48,377 bases of DNA, taken from assembly GCA_016874715.1 (NCBI GenBank), contig VGTK01000016.1, forward strand, positions 1 to 48,377, read 5' to 3'. This DNA is from Deltaproteobacteria bacterium. GTDB taxonomy: Bacteria > Desulfobacterota > Binatia > UBA12015. The notes beneath the pieces are model-generated. The model ran no database searches. It worked only from the letters and a program-made list of their open reading frames with translations, and was not told where the DNA came from. How positions within the stretch are numbered: position 1 is the first letter of the stretch; each line of letters starts with the position of its first letter. Below are positions 17,000 through 27,141 of the stretch, piece by piece. The position numbers and the translations under genes were made by a program.

Positions 17000-18190
17000 T
17001 CACTCGAAGGCGTTGAGCCCCGTGATGTCGCGTCCCAGCGTCAGCCGGTGCACGTCCTCGGTTCCCTCGTAGGTGTTCACCGTCTCGAGGTTCAGCATGT
17101 GGCGGATGATCGGGTAGTCGTCGGTGATGCCGTTGGCCCCGAGGATGTCGCGCGCGACGCGTGCGATGCGCAGCGCCTGCGAGACGTTGTTCATCTTCGC
17201 GAGCGACACCTGCTCGGGGCGCATCTCGCCGGCGTCCTTGAGGCGCCCGAGGCGCCAGCACAGCAGCTGCGCCTTGGTGATCTCGGACAGCATGTCCACG
17301 AGCTTCGCCTGCACGAGCTGGTACCCGCCGATCGGCCGCTGGAACACGACGCGCGACTTCGCGTAGTCGAGGGCACTCTCGTAGCAGGCGATCGCGGCCC
17401 CGATCGCTCCCCAGGCGATGCCGTAGCGTGCCTGCGTCAAGCACATGAGCGGCGACTTGAGCCCGCGCGTGCCCGGCAGCAGGTTCTCCTCCGGGATGAA
17501 GCAGTCCTCGAGGATCAGCTCCGAGGTGATCGACGCGCGCAGGCTCCACTTGCCGTGCATGAGCGGCCGCGAGAGGCCCTTGCGCTCCTTCTCGACCAGG
17601 AAGCCGCGGATGACCTCGCTCCGCGCGTCGTTCTCGTCCTCGCGCAGCTTCGCCCACACCACCGCGCAGTCCGCGATGCTGCCGTTGGTGATCCAGCGCT
17701 TGGTGCCGTTGAGAACGAAGCCGCCGTCCGCGCGCTTCGCGCGCGTGATCATGCCGCCGGGATTCGAGCCGAAGTCGGGCTCGGTCAGGCCGAAGCAGCC
17801 GATGGCCTCGCCGCGCGCCATGCGCGGCAGCCAGTGCCTCTTCTGCGCGTCGGACCCGAAGGTGAGGATCGGGTACATGACGAGCGAGGACTGCACGCTC
17901 GCGAACGAGCGCAGCCCGGAGTCGCCGCGCTCCAGCTCCTGCGTCATGACGCCGTAGGCGACGCTGTTGAGCCCGGCGCCGCCGTACTCGGTCGGCACCG
18001 TCGGACCGAAGCAGCCCAGCTCCGCGATGCGCGGCGTGAGCTCTGTGGGGAAGGTCGCGTCGGCGAAGTGCTTGCGGACGAGCGGCAGGAACTCTTCGTC
18101 GACGAAGCGCCGGACGGTGTCGCGCACCGCGCGCTCCTCTGCGCTCAGAAGGTCTTCGACGGCGTAGAAGTCGCTGCGCGAGGCGGGCAT
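17000..18190 (-). CDS. gcdH: Glutaryl-CoA dehydrogenase (acyl-CoA dehydrogenase family)
   Basis: A 396-residue FAD enzyme closely resembling glutaryl-CoA dehydrogenase, which converts glutaryl-CoA to crotonyl-CoA with decarboxylation, or to glutaconyl-CoA in non-decarboxylating forms. Distinctive segments are GLRSFASVQSSLVMYPI (its Arg binds the distal carboxylate in known enzymes), GCFGLTEPDFGSNPGGM and GTKRWITNG. The catalytic base is E375 in NTYEGTEDVH. Start ATG 18190. It would feed lysine, tryptophan or aromatic degradation, but no partner pathway genes are next to it. Decarboxylating and non-decarboxylating types cannot be distinguished here. Confidence 0.92.
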   Translation of the reverse strand: MPASRSDFYAVEDLLSAEERAVRDTVRRFVDEEFLPLVRKHFADATFPTELTPRIAELGCFGPTVPTEYGGAGLNSVAYGVMTQELERGDSGLRSFASVQSSLVMYPILTFGSDAQKRHWLPRMARGEAIGCFGLTEPDFGSNPGGMITRAKRADGGFVLNGTKRWITNGSIADCAVVWAKLREDENDARSEVIRGFLVEKERKGLSRPLMHGKWSLRASITSELILEDCFIPEENLLPGTRGLKSPLMCLTQARYGIAWGAIGAAIACYESALDYAKSRVVFQRPIGGYQLVQAKLVDMLSEITKAQLLCWRLGRLKDAGEMRPEQVSLAKMNNVSQALRIARVARDILGANGITDDYPIIRHMLNLETVNTYEGTEDVHRLTLGRDITGLNAFE

Positions 18191-18295
18191 GGGAGTTCAC
18201 GTTACGGCCCCACGCCCGGGCGGTCAATTCTCTCGGGCGGTGCTGTCGGGCGGTGCGCGGGTGCAGCGCGTCGGCCGTCTTCGCGCGCTTCGTCC

Positions 18296-18499
18296 TCACC
18301 CGCCCTCGCCCGACACGCGGGCGGTATGCGTCGACGGCTTCTTCCCGGACGCCTCGAGATCCGGCGTCCACAGCTGCTGCAGGACCTTTCGCGTGGCGTC
18401 GTCGCGGTCCTTCGCATCGACGATCAGCTCGCCGACGTGGCTCTCGACGCTCGACGCGTCGACGGCCTTGACGGTGACTCGGAAGCGTTTGCGCGGCAT
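18296..18499 (-). CDS. Small hypothetical protein
   Basis: A 67-residue reading frame between gcdH and the divergent moaC. It starts with basic MPRKRFRVTVKAVDA, continues with a mixed hydrophilic body and ends in a Gly-rich tail. No signal peptide, membrane segment or recognised domain. An AGGAC ribosome site lies about 9 nt before the ATG, and the composition is protein-like rather than the Arg-rich pattern of shadow frames in this genome. The gene ends 105 bp before the gcdH start. Function unknown. Confidence 0.5.
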   Translation of the reverse strand: MPRKRFRVTVKAVDASSVESHVGELIVDAKDRDDATRKVLQQLWTPDLEASGKKPSTHTARVSGEGG

Positions 18500-18564
18500 G
18501 GCCCGAGTCCTACCATCCGCCGGCGCGCTTTGCCGGTCCGGGAGCGCTCCGCTAGAGCCGCGCC

Positions 18565-19253
<689 letters not shown>

Positions 19254-19257
<4 letters not shown>

Positions 19258-20453
19258 CGGACGCAACCGTCACGCTCAAGCCCGGCAAGGACGGCCCCGC
19301 GCGGGCTGGCCACCCGTGGATCTTCTCCGGCGCCATCGCGGAGATCGACGGCGAGGCGCGCGCCGGCGCGTTCGTGCGTGTACTCGCGTCCGGCGGGCAG
19401 GTGCTCGGCACCGGCACGTACAATCCGCGCGGCTCGATCGCGGTGCGGCTGCTCGCGCGGCAGGAGGTCGCTCTCGACCCGAGCTTCGTGCGCCACCGCA
19501 TCGCCGACGCGTACGCACTGCGCGAAGCCGTCGGGATCACGCGCGACAACACCGCGTACCGGCTCGTGCACGGCGAGGGCGACTGGCTGCCCGGCGTCGT
19601 TGCCGACGTCTACGGGGACTTCGTGGTGCTCCAGATCCTCACCGCCGGCGCGGAGCGCCTGCGCCCGGCGATCCTCGCGGCCCTGCAGGAGGTCGTCGAT
19701 CCGGAGGGCATCTTCGAGCGCAGCGCCGGCGGCGCGCGGCGCGAGGAGGGGCTGGGCGACCGGACGGACGTCGCGCAGGGCGCAGCACCGCCCGCGTACA
19801 TCGAGGTGCGCGAGGGCGAGGCGCGCTGCCTGGTCGACGTGCGCGGTGGACAGAAGACCGGATTTTACGTCGACCAGCGCGACAATCGTGCGCTGGTCGG
19901 ACGCCTCGCCGGCGGGCGGGACGTGCTGAACTGCTTCGCCTACACCGGCGGCTTCGCGGTCGCGGCCGGACGCGGCGGGGCACGTCGCGTGGTCTCGGTG
20001 GAGACCTCGGGCCCGGCGCTTCAGCTCGCACGCGAGAACTGGGCGCTGAACGGGCTCGGCGACGATCGCGCGGAGTGGCTCGCGCGCGACGTGTTCGACG
20101 TGCTGACGCCGCTCGCCGGCGCGCCCGAGGAGCAGCGCTTCGATGTCGTCGTGCTCGATCCGCCGCCGTTCGCGCGCCACCGCGCGGATCGCGACAAGGC
20201 GGTGCGCGCCTACCGCGACCTGAATCGGCGCGCCCTGCGGGCGCTGCGACCGGGCGGCCTGCTCGCAACGTTCACGTGCTCGGCGCACGTCTCGCGCGAG
20301 CTGTTCCTGCACGCGGTGGCGACGTCCGGGCAGCCGACCATGCGCCTGCAGGTGCTGGCTCAGCTCGGTGCGCCGGCGGACCACCCGGTGCTCGCAGCGC
20401 ACCCGGAGGGCGAGTACCTGAGCGGGCTGCTGATCCGGGTGGCGCAGGGCTGA
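19254..20453 (+). CDS. rlmI: 23S rRNA (cytosine-C5) methyltransferase, RlmI type
   Basis: A 399-residue class I SAM methyltransferase that would methylate a cytosine in 23S rRNA (C1962 in E. coli). An N-terminal PUA domain (about 1-75; [10 protein letters not shown]) precedes the EEHD-like and Rossmann regions. [12 protein letters not shown] is the family signature, [13 protein letters not shown] is SAM motif I, and VLDPPPFAR is motif IV. The catalytic Cys is C342 in FTCSAHVS. A charged Gly/Ala/Arg insertion lies near residues 160-182. The ATG overlaps the moaC TGA, so it is coupled to moaC. The family is clear; the specific rRNA position is by homology. Confidence 0.9.
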
Positions 20454-20577
20454 ACGTCTCGTTGCGCTCGGGGAGCGGCGCGTTGCGAGACCCGTAGCGT
20501 GCCGTTGCGGTGCCCGACCGTGCAGGTCGCCACGCCCGACCCGAGCTCGTGGCACGACGTTCGCTCCGGCGGCGCAC

Positions 20578-21249
20578 ATGCTGCACGAGGCGACGAACGA
20601 CGAGCGCCCGAACGAGAGGCTCGCGCGGGCCGGCATCGAGTCGCTGTCCGATGTCGAGCTGCTGGCGCTGCTCCTGCGGACGGGGCACCGCGGCGCGAGC
20701 GCGCTCGATCTGGCGCGACGTCTCTGCGCGAGGTACCCGCGCATCGCAGATCTTGCCGCCGCGACGCCCGACGAGGTCGCGGGATGCGCGGGCATCGGTC
20801 GGGCGCACGCCGCCGCGATCTGCGCCGCGATCGCGCTCGGACGCCGCGCCGACAGCCACGACCTCGAGCGCGGCGACCGCATCGGCGGCAGCGCCGACGT
20901 GTTCCGCCACTTCCACGCCCGGCTCGCGGGGCTCCGCCAGGAGCGCTTCCACGTCGTGATGCTCGACGGCAAGGGCCGGGTGATGCGCGATCTTCGCGTC
21001 TCCGAGGGCACGCTCACCGCGAGCCTGGTCCATCCCCGAGAGGTCTTCCGCGCGGCGATCCGGGAAGCCGCGGCATCGGTGATCCTCGTTCACAACCACC
21101 CGAGCGGTGACCCGACGCCCTCACCGGAGGACGTCGCGCTCACCACCCGCCTCCGTGCCGCGGGCGACCTCGTCGGTATCAAGGTGATCGATCACGTCGT
21201 CATCGGTCACCACCGCTACGCCAGCCTCGTCGACCTCGGCCAGATGTAG
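20578..21249 (+). CDS. radC: RadC/JAB-domain protein (DUF2466)
   Basis: A 223-residue RadC-family protein. A helix-hairpin-helix-like N-terminal region (about 20-90) precedes a JAMM/MPN+ metal-binding domain with H172-x-H174...D178 (VHNHPSGDPTPS). The family name reflects an old DNA-repair assignment that no longer holds; the biochemical role is unsettled, and a metal-dependent hydrolase activity is likely. The start is ATG 20578, 124 bp after rlmI, in a gap where I see no other feature. Transcription downstream would enter three 119-bp repeats and a strong terminator at 21655-21676. Confidence 0.92.
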   Translation: MLHEATNDERPNERLARAGIESLSDVELLALLLRTGHRGASALDLARRLCARYPRIADLAAATPDEVAGCAGIGRAHAAAICAAIALGRRADSHDLERGDRIGGSADVFRHFHARLAGLRQERFHVVMLDGKGRVMRDLRVSEGTLTASLVHPREVFRAAIREAAASVILVHNHPSGDPTPSPEDVALTTRLRAAGDLVGIKVIDHVVIGHHRYASLVDLGQM

Positions 21250-21308
21250 GAGCCACGCGCGCGCCGGAAGGGAGTACACGAGCGCTGTCCGCGCAAGGTG
21301 CGGCGCTT

Positions 21309-21665
21309 CCACCGCGCCGGGCACCGGCCCGTCCGCCGAAGCCCGAAGGGCGAGAGCGGCCGAGCCGTCAGGCGAGCCGGGGGAGTGAATCACCGCGGCT
21401 CTGCCGCGGTGAGAGAGGGGGACGCCGCCACCGCGCCCGGCACCGGCCCGTCCGCCGAAGCCCGAAGGGCGAGAGCGGCCGAGCCGTCAGGCGAGCCGGG
21501 GGAGTGAATCACCGCGGCTCGGGCGCGGTGAGAGAGGGTGGCGCCTCCACCGCGTCCGGCACCGGCCCCTTTGCCGAAGCCCGAAGGGCGAGAGCGGCCG
21601 AGCCGTCAGGCGAGCCGGGGGAGTGAATCACCGCGGCTCCGCCGCGGTGAGAGAGGGGGACAGAG
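21309..21665 (+). repeat. Three tandem copies of a 119-bp hairpin repeat
   Basis: Exact 119-bp spacing, with the GCCGAAGC anchor at 21335, 21454 and 21573. Each copy carries GCCCGAAGGGCGAGAGCGG, then GGGGGAGTGAAT, then arms CACCGCGGC and GCCGCGGTG with a 3-nt loop, then GAGAGAGGG. The loop differs in each copy (TCT, TCG, TCC), and the middle copy has one arm mismatch. The third copy runs into a terminator. The flank plus hairpin plus G-tract plan resembles the repeats at 19141 and 44504, suggesting one family. The 426-bp gap between radC and ssb holds these repeats and the terminator; short open frames across it are repeat artefacts. Confidence 0.88.
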
Positions 21666-21676
21666 TCCCCCTTTTT
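21655..21676 (+). terminator. Rho-independent terminator
   Basis: Perfect 7-bp stem GGGGGAC/GTCCCCC (21655-21661 with 21665-21671), loop AGA, followed by five T. It acts on the plus strand and would stop transcripts from radC before the convergent ssb gene, whose stop codon begins at the last T. Confidence 0.85.
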
Positions 21677-22107
21677 CAAAATGGCACGTCGTCCTCGCCC
21701 GGATCCGGGCGCCCGAAGTCGCCCATCGGCTCCATGTCGGGTACGTCGTCGCGACCGCGACCACCGCCCCCGCCGCCCTGAGCGCCGCCGAGGAAGCGCA
21801 CGTCGCGTGCGACGATCTCGGTCACGTAGCGCTTGTTGCCGTCCTTGTCGTCGTACGAGCGGGTGCGGATCTCGCCCTCGACATACACTTCGCGGCCCTT
21901 GGCGAGGTACTTGGCACAGGTCTCTGCCTGCGGTCCCCACACCACGATGCGGTGCCACTCGGTCTGCTTCTGGCGCTGGCCTTCACGGTCCTTCCAGACC
22001 GAGTCGGTGGCGATGTTGAAGTTTGCCACGGCACGGCCGCTCGGGATGAACCGCAGCTCGGGGTCGCCGCCCAGACGGCCGACGATGATCGCCTTGTTCA
22101 CTGACAT
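21676..22107 (-). CDS. ssb: Single-stranded DNA-binding protein
   Basis: A 143-residue SSB that coats single-stranded DNA during replication and repair. The OB-fold occupies residues 1-108 ([46 protein letters not shown]). A Gly-rich linker follows, and then the acidic tail DPGEDDVPF that recruits partner proteins. Ordinary length. AGGGAGG sits a few bases before the ATG at 22107. It is transcribed towards radC and separated from it by the repeat block and terminator. Confidence 0.97.
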   Translation of the reverse strand: MSVNKAIIVGRLGGDPELRFIPSGRAVANFNIATDSVWKDREGQRQKQTEWHRIVVWGPQAETCAKYLAKGREVYVEGEIRTRSYDDKDGNKRYVTEIVARDVRFLGGAQGGGGGGRGRDDVPDMEPMGDFGRPDPGEDDVPF

Positions 22108-22270
22108 CGCGTGGACCTCCCTGAAAGCCGAGTCACGGCGCGCGACCGCGCGGCCCCGCCCCCTCGGCTGTTCGCGTTACACCGACCGGGCCCGTCGAGC
22201 AACGTCGTCAAGCGAATTCCGGCCGGTGACGTTACCAACTTCCGTGCCAGGGGCCGTGCCCGCGGCTGCG

Positions 22271-22299
22271 TTGACTTCGCCGGGGGGGGGCCGTAGCCT
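22271..22299 (+). promoter_or_regulatory. Candidate promoter of rnj with a nine-G spacer tract
   Basis: TTGACT (22271-22276), a 17-bp spacer and TAGCCT (22294-22299), 57 bp upstream of the rnj ATG. The spacer contains an uninterrupted run of nine G (22282-22290). The hexamers match sigma-70 consensus only moderately, so the promoter call is tentative. I see nothing else of note in the 249-bp gap between ssb and rnj. Confidence 0.45.
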
Positions 22300-22356
22300 T
22301 CACGCCTTGGTGTTCCGGTTGTGTCGTGGTGCGTCGCTGCGGGGCGGGGAGGTCGA

Positions 22357-24009
22357 ATGAGCTCTCCGGTGCGCATCATTCCGCTGGGCGGTCTCGGCGA
22401 GGTCGGCCTCAACATGATGCTGATCGAGATCGACGGCGCCGCGATCGCGATCGACTGCGGCGTCCTCTTCCCGGAGCGCCCCGGGCTCGGCATCGACCTG
22501 CTGCTGCCCGACGTGACCTACCTGCGCGAGCGTCCCGGGCTGCTGCGCGGCGTCGTCCTGACGCACGGCCACGAGGACCACATCGGCGCGCTGCCGCGGC
22601 TCCTCGAGGAGATGGCGGTGCCGGTCTTCGGACCGCGTCTCGCGGTCGCGCTCGCGACCGAGAAGCTGCGCCGCGCGAAGATCAGCGTGCCGCTCGAGAC
22701 GATCACGCCGGGCACGAGCTTCGCGGTCGGGCCGTTCACCATCGAGCCGATCCACATGACGCACTCGATCGTCGACGCGTGCGCGCTCGCGATCACCACG
22801 CCGGTCGGGACGATCCTGCACTCCGGCGACTTCAAGCTCGACCCCAACCCGATCGACGGCCGCGCGGCCGACGTCGCGCGCCTCGCGGCATGGGGCGAGC
22901 GCGGCGTCCTGGCGCTGCTCTCGGACTCGACCAACGTCGAGCACGAGGGCGAGTGCGGCTCCGAGAGCGAGGTAGGGCCGCGGATGACCGAGCTCGTGCG
23001 TAGCTCCGAAGGCCGGGTACTGGTCACCACCTTCGCCTCGCACCTGCACCGCATCCAGCAGGTGATCGACGCGAGCGAGGCCTGCGGGCGGCGCATCGCG
23101 GTCGCGGGCCGTGGCTTCGAGGACTCGACTCGCCTCGCCGGCGAGCTCGGCTACCTGCGCTTCCCGACCGGTGGGCTGATCACCGTCGAGGAAGCCTGCC
23201 GCATGCCGGCGCACGAGACGACCGTGCTGATCTCGGGCTCGCAGGGCGAGCCGACCTCGGCGCTGGCGCGGCTGTCGGACGGCCAGTTCAAGCAGCTCAC
23301 GCTGGCGCCCGGCGATGCGGTCATCCTGTCGTCGCGCGTGATCCCGGGCAACGAGCGCAGCGTGCACGCGCTGCTGAACCGCCTGGCAAAGCGCGGCGCC
23401 ATCGTGCACGCGGGCGAGCGGGCGCAGGTGCACGTCTCCGGGCACGCCTACCGCGACGAGCTGCGCGAGATGATCCGCCTCACGAAGCCGAAGTACTTCG
23501 TGCCCGTGCACGGCGAGTACCGCCAGCTCGACGAGCACCGCCGCCTCGCGATCGAGATGGGGATGCCGCCCGACCGCTGCTTCCTGATCGAGGACGGCGA
23601 CGTGCTTGAGATCGCCGACACCGGGCCGCGCCGCGGCGAGCGCGTGGTCGCGGGGCGCGTGCTGGTCGACGGGTCGGGCGAGGGCGAGGTCGGGCTCGAG
23701 GTCCTGCGCGACCGGCGGCACCTGTCCGAGGACGGCTTCGTCGTGGCCGTGGTGGCGATCCACCAGCAGACCGGCGAGATCACGCAGGGGCCGGAGATCA
23801 TCACGCGCGGGGTCCTCGGCGAGAACGAGGGCCCGGAGGTCCTCGACGACGCCAAGTCGGCGGTGCTAGACAAGCTGCGCGAGATCACGCCCGAGTCGCG
23901 AGCCGATCTGCTCGAGGTCGAGGACGAGGTTCGCAGGGTCTTGAAGAAGTACTTCTCGCGCTCGCGCGGGAAGCGTCCGCTGATCGTGCCGCACATCTTC
24001 GAGATGTGA
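22357..24009 (+). CDS. rnj: Ribonuclease J
   Basis: A 550-residue beta-CASP metallo-beta-lactamase ribonuclease with 5'-3' exo- and endonuclease activity in RNA decay and maturation. Zinc ligands are H70, H72, D74 and H75 (LTHGHEDHIGA), with the HSGDFKLD segment near residue 167. The beta-CASP region contains SGSQGEPTSAL, and YFVPVHGEYR near 384 supplies the last ligand. A C-terminal domain of about 100 residues completes the usual length. Start ATG 22357 is preceded by GGGGAGG; an in-frame upstream start at 22321 lacks such a site. It is followed after 114 bp by ftsK. Confidence 0.96.
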   Translation: MSSPVRIIPLGGLGEVGLNMMLIEIDGAAIAIDCGVLFPERPGLGIDLLLPDVTYLRERPGLLRGVVLTHGHEDHIGALPRLLEEMAVPVFGPRLAVALATEKLRRAKISVPLETITPGTSFAVGPFTIEPIHMTHSIVDACALAITTPVGTILHSGDFKLDPNPIDGRAADVARLAAWGERGVLALLSDSTNVEHEGECGSESEVGPRMTELVRSSEGRVLVTTFASHLHRIQQVIDASEACGRRIAVAGRGFEDSTRLAGELGYLRFPTGGLITVEEACRMPAHETTVLISGSQGEPTSALARLSDGQFKQLTLAPGDAVILSSRVIPGNERSVHALLNRLAKRGAIVHAGERAQVHVSGHAYRDELREMIRLTKPKYFVPVHGEYRQLDEHRRLAIEMGMPPDRCFLIEDGDVLEIADTGPRRGERVVAGRVLVDGSGEGEVGLEVLRDRRHLSEDGFVVAVVAIHQQTGEITQGPEIITRGVLGENEGPEVLDDAKSAVLDKLREITPESRADLLEVEDEVRRVLKKYFSRSRGKRPLIVPHIFEM

Positions 24010-24123
24010 GCCGCGTTCGGCGTCGGATCGGGGCGGAAGAAGGGGATGGGCCACCACGGGGTGGCGGGGAGGAGGGCCGGCGCCACGCCCAGGCGGCGTC
24101 GGGCTCGAGGTGAGGACGCGGAG

Positions 24124-26427
24124 ATGGCGCGGCAGCAGGTCGCCCGACAAGGCGAGTCGTTCCACACCCTGCGGCGGGAGGCCGGCGCGGTCGGGCTTGC
24201 GGTCGTCGGGCTGATCGTCGCGCTCGCGATCGTCACCTACGTGCCCGAGACCGGCCAGAGCCTGGTCGGCCCGGCGGGCGCCGGCGTCGCCGAGCTTCTC
24301 GGCCAGCTCCTCGGCCGCGCGTCGTACGCGATCCCGCTCGGGCTGCTCTCGTGGAGCGTCCTCGCCTTTCTGGGCAGGACCCCCGAGGTGTCGATGCCGC
24401 ACCTCGCCGCGGGCGCCGGCGCCCTGGTCGCGAGCGCGATCCTGGCGCACCTCACGATCGCGTCCGGGGAGGGAAGCGTTTCCTGGCAGGCACGCGAGGC
24501 TGGCGGGCTGCTCGGGGGGTTCCTCGGCACCGTGCTCGCCGACGCCTTCGGGGTCGCTGGTGCATGGGTGATCGTCCTCGCGGTGTTCCTGGTCCTCCTC
24601 GCGATCGCGACCGGACAGTCACTGCGCGATCTCGGAGCGACGGGCGCGGGCCGCAGTGCCGAGCTCGCCAGGAAGGGCGCCGGCTGGGTTGGCGAACGGA
24701 TGGCGCGTCGCCGTCCGTTCGAGCTCTCCGAGGAGGACGTGATCGAGATCGCTCCGGCCCCGCTGGTCAACGGCCGTGCGAACGGTGCCGCGCGCCCAGT
24801 GCTGCCGCGCCGTGACTCCGCCGAGGCGCGTCCGCCGGTCGTCGTGCAGCAGACGCCGCCGTCGGCGGCCGGGCGCCCGCTGCGGCGCCGCCAGGTCGAG
24901 ATGCCGTTCTCGAGCGAAAGCGCGTACTGCCTGCCCGACATGTCGTACCTCGACGACCCGCCGGCCAAGCCGACGATCATCGACCACGAGGCGCTGATCG
25001 CAAGCTCGCGGGTGCTCGAGACCAAGCTCGGGACCTTCGAGGTCCTGGGCAAGGTGCGCGAGATCCATCCCGGACCGGTCATCACGACCTACGAGTTCGA
25101 GCCCGCTCCGGGCATCAAGGTGAACCGGATCGTCACGCTCGCGGACGATCTCGCCATGGCGATGAGCGCCCTCAGCGTGCGCATCCTCGCACCGATCCCC
25201 GGCAAGTCGGTGGTCGGCATCGAGGTCTCGAACAAGACGCGCGAGAAGGTGCTGATCCGCGAGATCGTCGATTCGGACGCGTTTCGCGAGTCGCCGTCGG
25301 TGCTGACGCTCGCGCTGGGCAAGGACACCAAGGGCAACCCGGTCGTCGGGGACCTGGCACGCATGCCGCATCTGCTGGTCGCGGGCGCCACCGGGACCGG
25401 CAAGTCGGTGTTCCTGAACAGCTTGCTGTCGAGCATCCTGATGCGCGCGACGCCGCGCGACGTCCGCCTGGTACTGATCGATCCCAAGATGCTCGAGCTT
25501 GCGACCTACGAGCAGATCCCGCACCTGCTGGTGCCCGTCATCACCGAGGCGCGCGCCGCCGTGACCGTGCTGAACAACCTCGTCAAGGAGATGAACGACC
25601 GCTACGCGATCCTCAAGGACAAGGGCGTCCGTAACCTCGAGACCTACAACCGCCTGATCGCGGAGGAGGCCGGCAAGCGCGAGGTGATCGAGCTCGCCGA
25701 CGACGGTGAGGACGACGTCGAGGACGACGAGGACGAGGTGCCGACGCCGGGGCCGGCGCCGATCGTGCACCAGCACATGCCACGCCTCGTCGTGATCATC
25801 GACGAGCTCGCGGACCTCATCATGACCCGGCGCGACGTCGAGCAGCCGATCACGATGCTCGCGGCGAAGGCGCGGGCCGCGGGCATCCACATGGTGGTCG
25901 CGACGCAGCGCCCGTCGGTGGACGTGATCACCGGACTCATCAAGGCCAACTTCCCGTCGCGCATCTCGTTCAAGGTCGCGGGTGCCGTGAACTCGCGCAC
26001 GATCCTCGACGCGATCGGCGCCGAACGTCTGCTCGGCAACGGCGACATGCTGTTCATGGCACCCGACGCGTCCAAGGTGCAGCGCCTGCACGGCGCCTTC
26101 ATCTCGGACGCCGAGATCCAGAACATCACCGACTACGTCCGCAAACAGGAGCCGCAGCGCTACCAGATGGACCTGCTGCAGGACGAGGAGGACGAGGTCG
26201 AGGCGGGCGACGCCGGCGCCGGCGAAGAGGAGTACGACGCGATGTACGACGACGCGGTGCGCATCGTCACCGAGTCCGGCAAGGCGTCGATCAGCTACGT
26301 GCAGCGGCGGCTGCAGGTCGGCTACAATCGCGCCGCCCGGATGATCGAGTGCATGGAGCGCGAGGGCGTGGTAAGCACCGCAGATCATCGGGGCGCGCGG
26401 GAAGTCCTCGCGCCGAAACAGGAATAG
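24124..26427 (+). CDS. ftsK: DNA translocase FtsK/SpoIIIE
   Basis: About 767 residues. A septum-located ATPase that pumps chromosome ends across the division site and activates dimer resolution. The N-terminus has about four membrane segments (within residues 20-175), then a short Pro/Arg-rich linker. The motor domain has Walker A GATGTGKS at 421-428, a DPKMLELATYEQIPHLL segment and Walker B ending at D560 (VVIIDELADLIM). A negatively charged loop (DDGEDDVEDDEDE, about 523-535) interrupts the motor. The C-terminal winged-helix gamma domain (about 700-767) reads the polar KOPS sequences. Start ATG 24124 has GAGG at 8 nt; an in-frame ATG at 24046 would add 26 Arg-rich residues. Confidence 0.95.
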   Translation: MARQQVARQGESFHTLRREAGAVGLAVVGLIVALAIVTYVPETGQSLVGPAGAGVAELLGQLLGRASYAIPLGLLSWSVLAFLGRTPEVSMPHLAAGAGALVASAILAHLTIASGEGSVSWQAREAGGLLGGFLGTVLADAFGVAGAWVIVLAVFLVLLAIATGQSLRDLGATGAGRSAELARKGAGWVGERMARRRPFELSEEDVIEIAPAPLVNGRANGAARPVLPRRDSAEARPPVVVQQTPPSAAGRPLRRRQVEMPFSSESAYCLPDMSYLDDPPAKPTIIDHEALIASSRVLETKLGTFEVLGKVREIHPGPVITTYEFEPAPGIKVNRIVTLADDLAMAMSALSVRILAPIPGKSVVGIEVSNKTREKVLIREIVDSDAFRESPSVLTLALGKDTKGNPVVGDLARMPHLLVAGATGTGKSVFLNSLLSSILMRATPRDVRLVLIDPKMLELATYEQIPHLLVPVITEARAAVTVLNNLVKEMNDRYAILKDKGVRNLETYNRLIAEEAGKREVIELADDGEDDVEDDEDEVPTPGPAPIVHQHMPRLVVIIDELADLIMTRRDVEQPITMLAAKARAAGIHMVVATQRPSVDVITGLIKANFPSRISFKVAGAVNSRTILDAIGAERLLGNGDMLFMAPDASKVQRLHGAFISDAEIQNITDYVRKQEPQRYQMDLLQDEEDEVEAGDAGAGEEEYDAMYDDAVRIVTESGKASISYVQRRLQVGYNRAARMIECMEREGVVSTADHRGAREVLAPKQE

Positions 26428-26444
26428 CAGCGATCCTCGTGCAA

Positions 26445-27122
26445 ATGCCGTCGCCGGGACGCCTCCGGGCGTGCCTCGGCCTCCTTCTGCTTCTGCTGGC
26501 GATCCCGGGCCAGGGCCGCGCCGCATCTGCGACCGACGTCGTTCGCAAGGTCCAGGAGCGCTACGACCAGACCCAGAACTTCGCCGCCGATTTCACGCAG
26601 GAGATGCGCATCGAAGCCGGTGGCCAGGTCATCCAGTCCACCGGCAGGGTCTGGTTTCGCCGCCCCGGCCGGATGCGGTGGGAGTACGTGACTCCCGAGA
26701 CGCAGACGATCATCGCCGACGGTCAGACCCTCTGGATCGTCCAGCCGGCCGACAACCAGGCCCTGAAGGCACCGCTGCAGAACGCGTTCGAGTCGCGCAC
26801 GCCGGTCTCGTTCCTGCTGGGCGTGGCGCGGATCGAGCAGGACTTCCGCGCGACGCTGCTCTCGCCCGGCGACGACGGGAAGCTCCGCCTCCAGCTCGAC
26901 CCTGCAAAGGCGGAAGAGGGCTCGCTGGGTGCCCTGATCCTCGACGTCGACCCTGCAACGTACGACGTCGCCGCCGCGACGATCCACGACCCGCTCGGCA
27001 ACACCACACGGGTGGTTCTCGTCGACGTGAAGCGCAACGGCGCCGTCGACGAGTCGCTATTCCGATTCGAGCGCCCGCAGGGCATGGACGTCATCGAGGC
27101 GCCCACCCAGCGCGGCGCCTGA
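26445..27122 (+). CDS. lolA: Outer-membrane lipoprotein carrier protein LolA
   Basis: A 225-residue periplasmic chaperone that ferries lipoproteins from the LolCDE complex to the outer membrane. The signal peptide covers residues 1-26 (hydrophobic [12 protein letters not shown], cleavage after GRAAS). The mature part shows the family opening [21 protein letters not shown] and the [15 protein letters not shown] strand. Start ATG 26445 lies 17 bp after ftsK; GTG 26439 in the same frame is an alternative. Its presence fits the several predicted lipoproteins in this window and a double-membrane cell. Confidence 0.93.
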   Translation: MPSPGRLRACLGLLLLLLAIPGQGRAASATDVVRKVQERYDQTQNFAADFTQEMRIEAGGQVIQSTGRVWFRRPGRMRWEYVTPETQTIIADGQTLWIVQPADNQALKAPLQNAFESRTPVSFLLGVARIEQDFRATLLSPGDDGKLRLQLDPAKAEEGSLGALILDVDPATYDVAAATIHDPLGNTTRVVLVDVKRNGAVDESLFRFERPQGMDVIEAPTQRGA

Positions 27123-27141
27123 GCAAGCGGAGGAGAGAACG

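Noticed and set aside
20578..21249. radC as evidence of a mobile or phage island
   Set aside because: RadC can travel on mobile elements, but no integrase, transposase or attachment repeat is nearby and the neighbours are housekeeping genes.
21298..21507. Short plus-strand frame between radC and ssb
   Set aside because: It lies wholly in the 119-bp repeats and translates their repeat unit. No ribosome site or domain.
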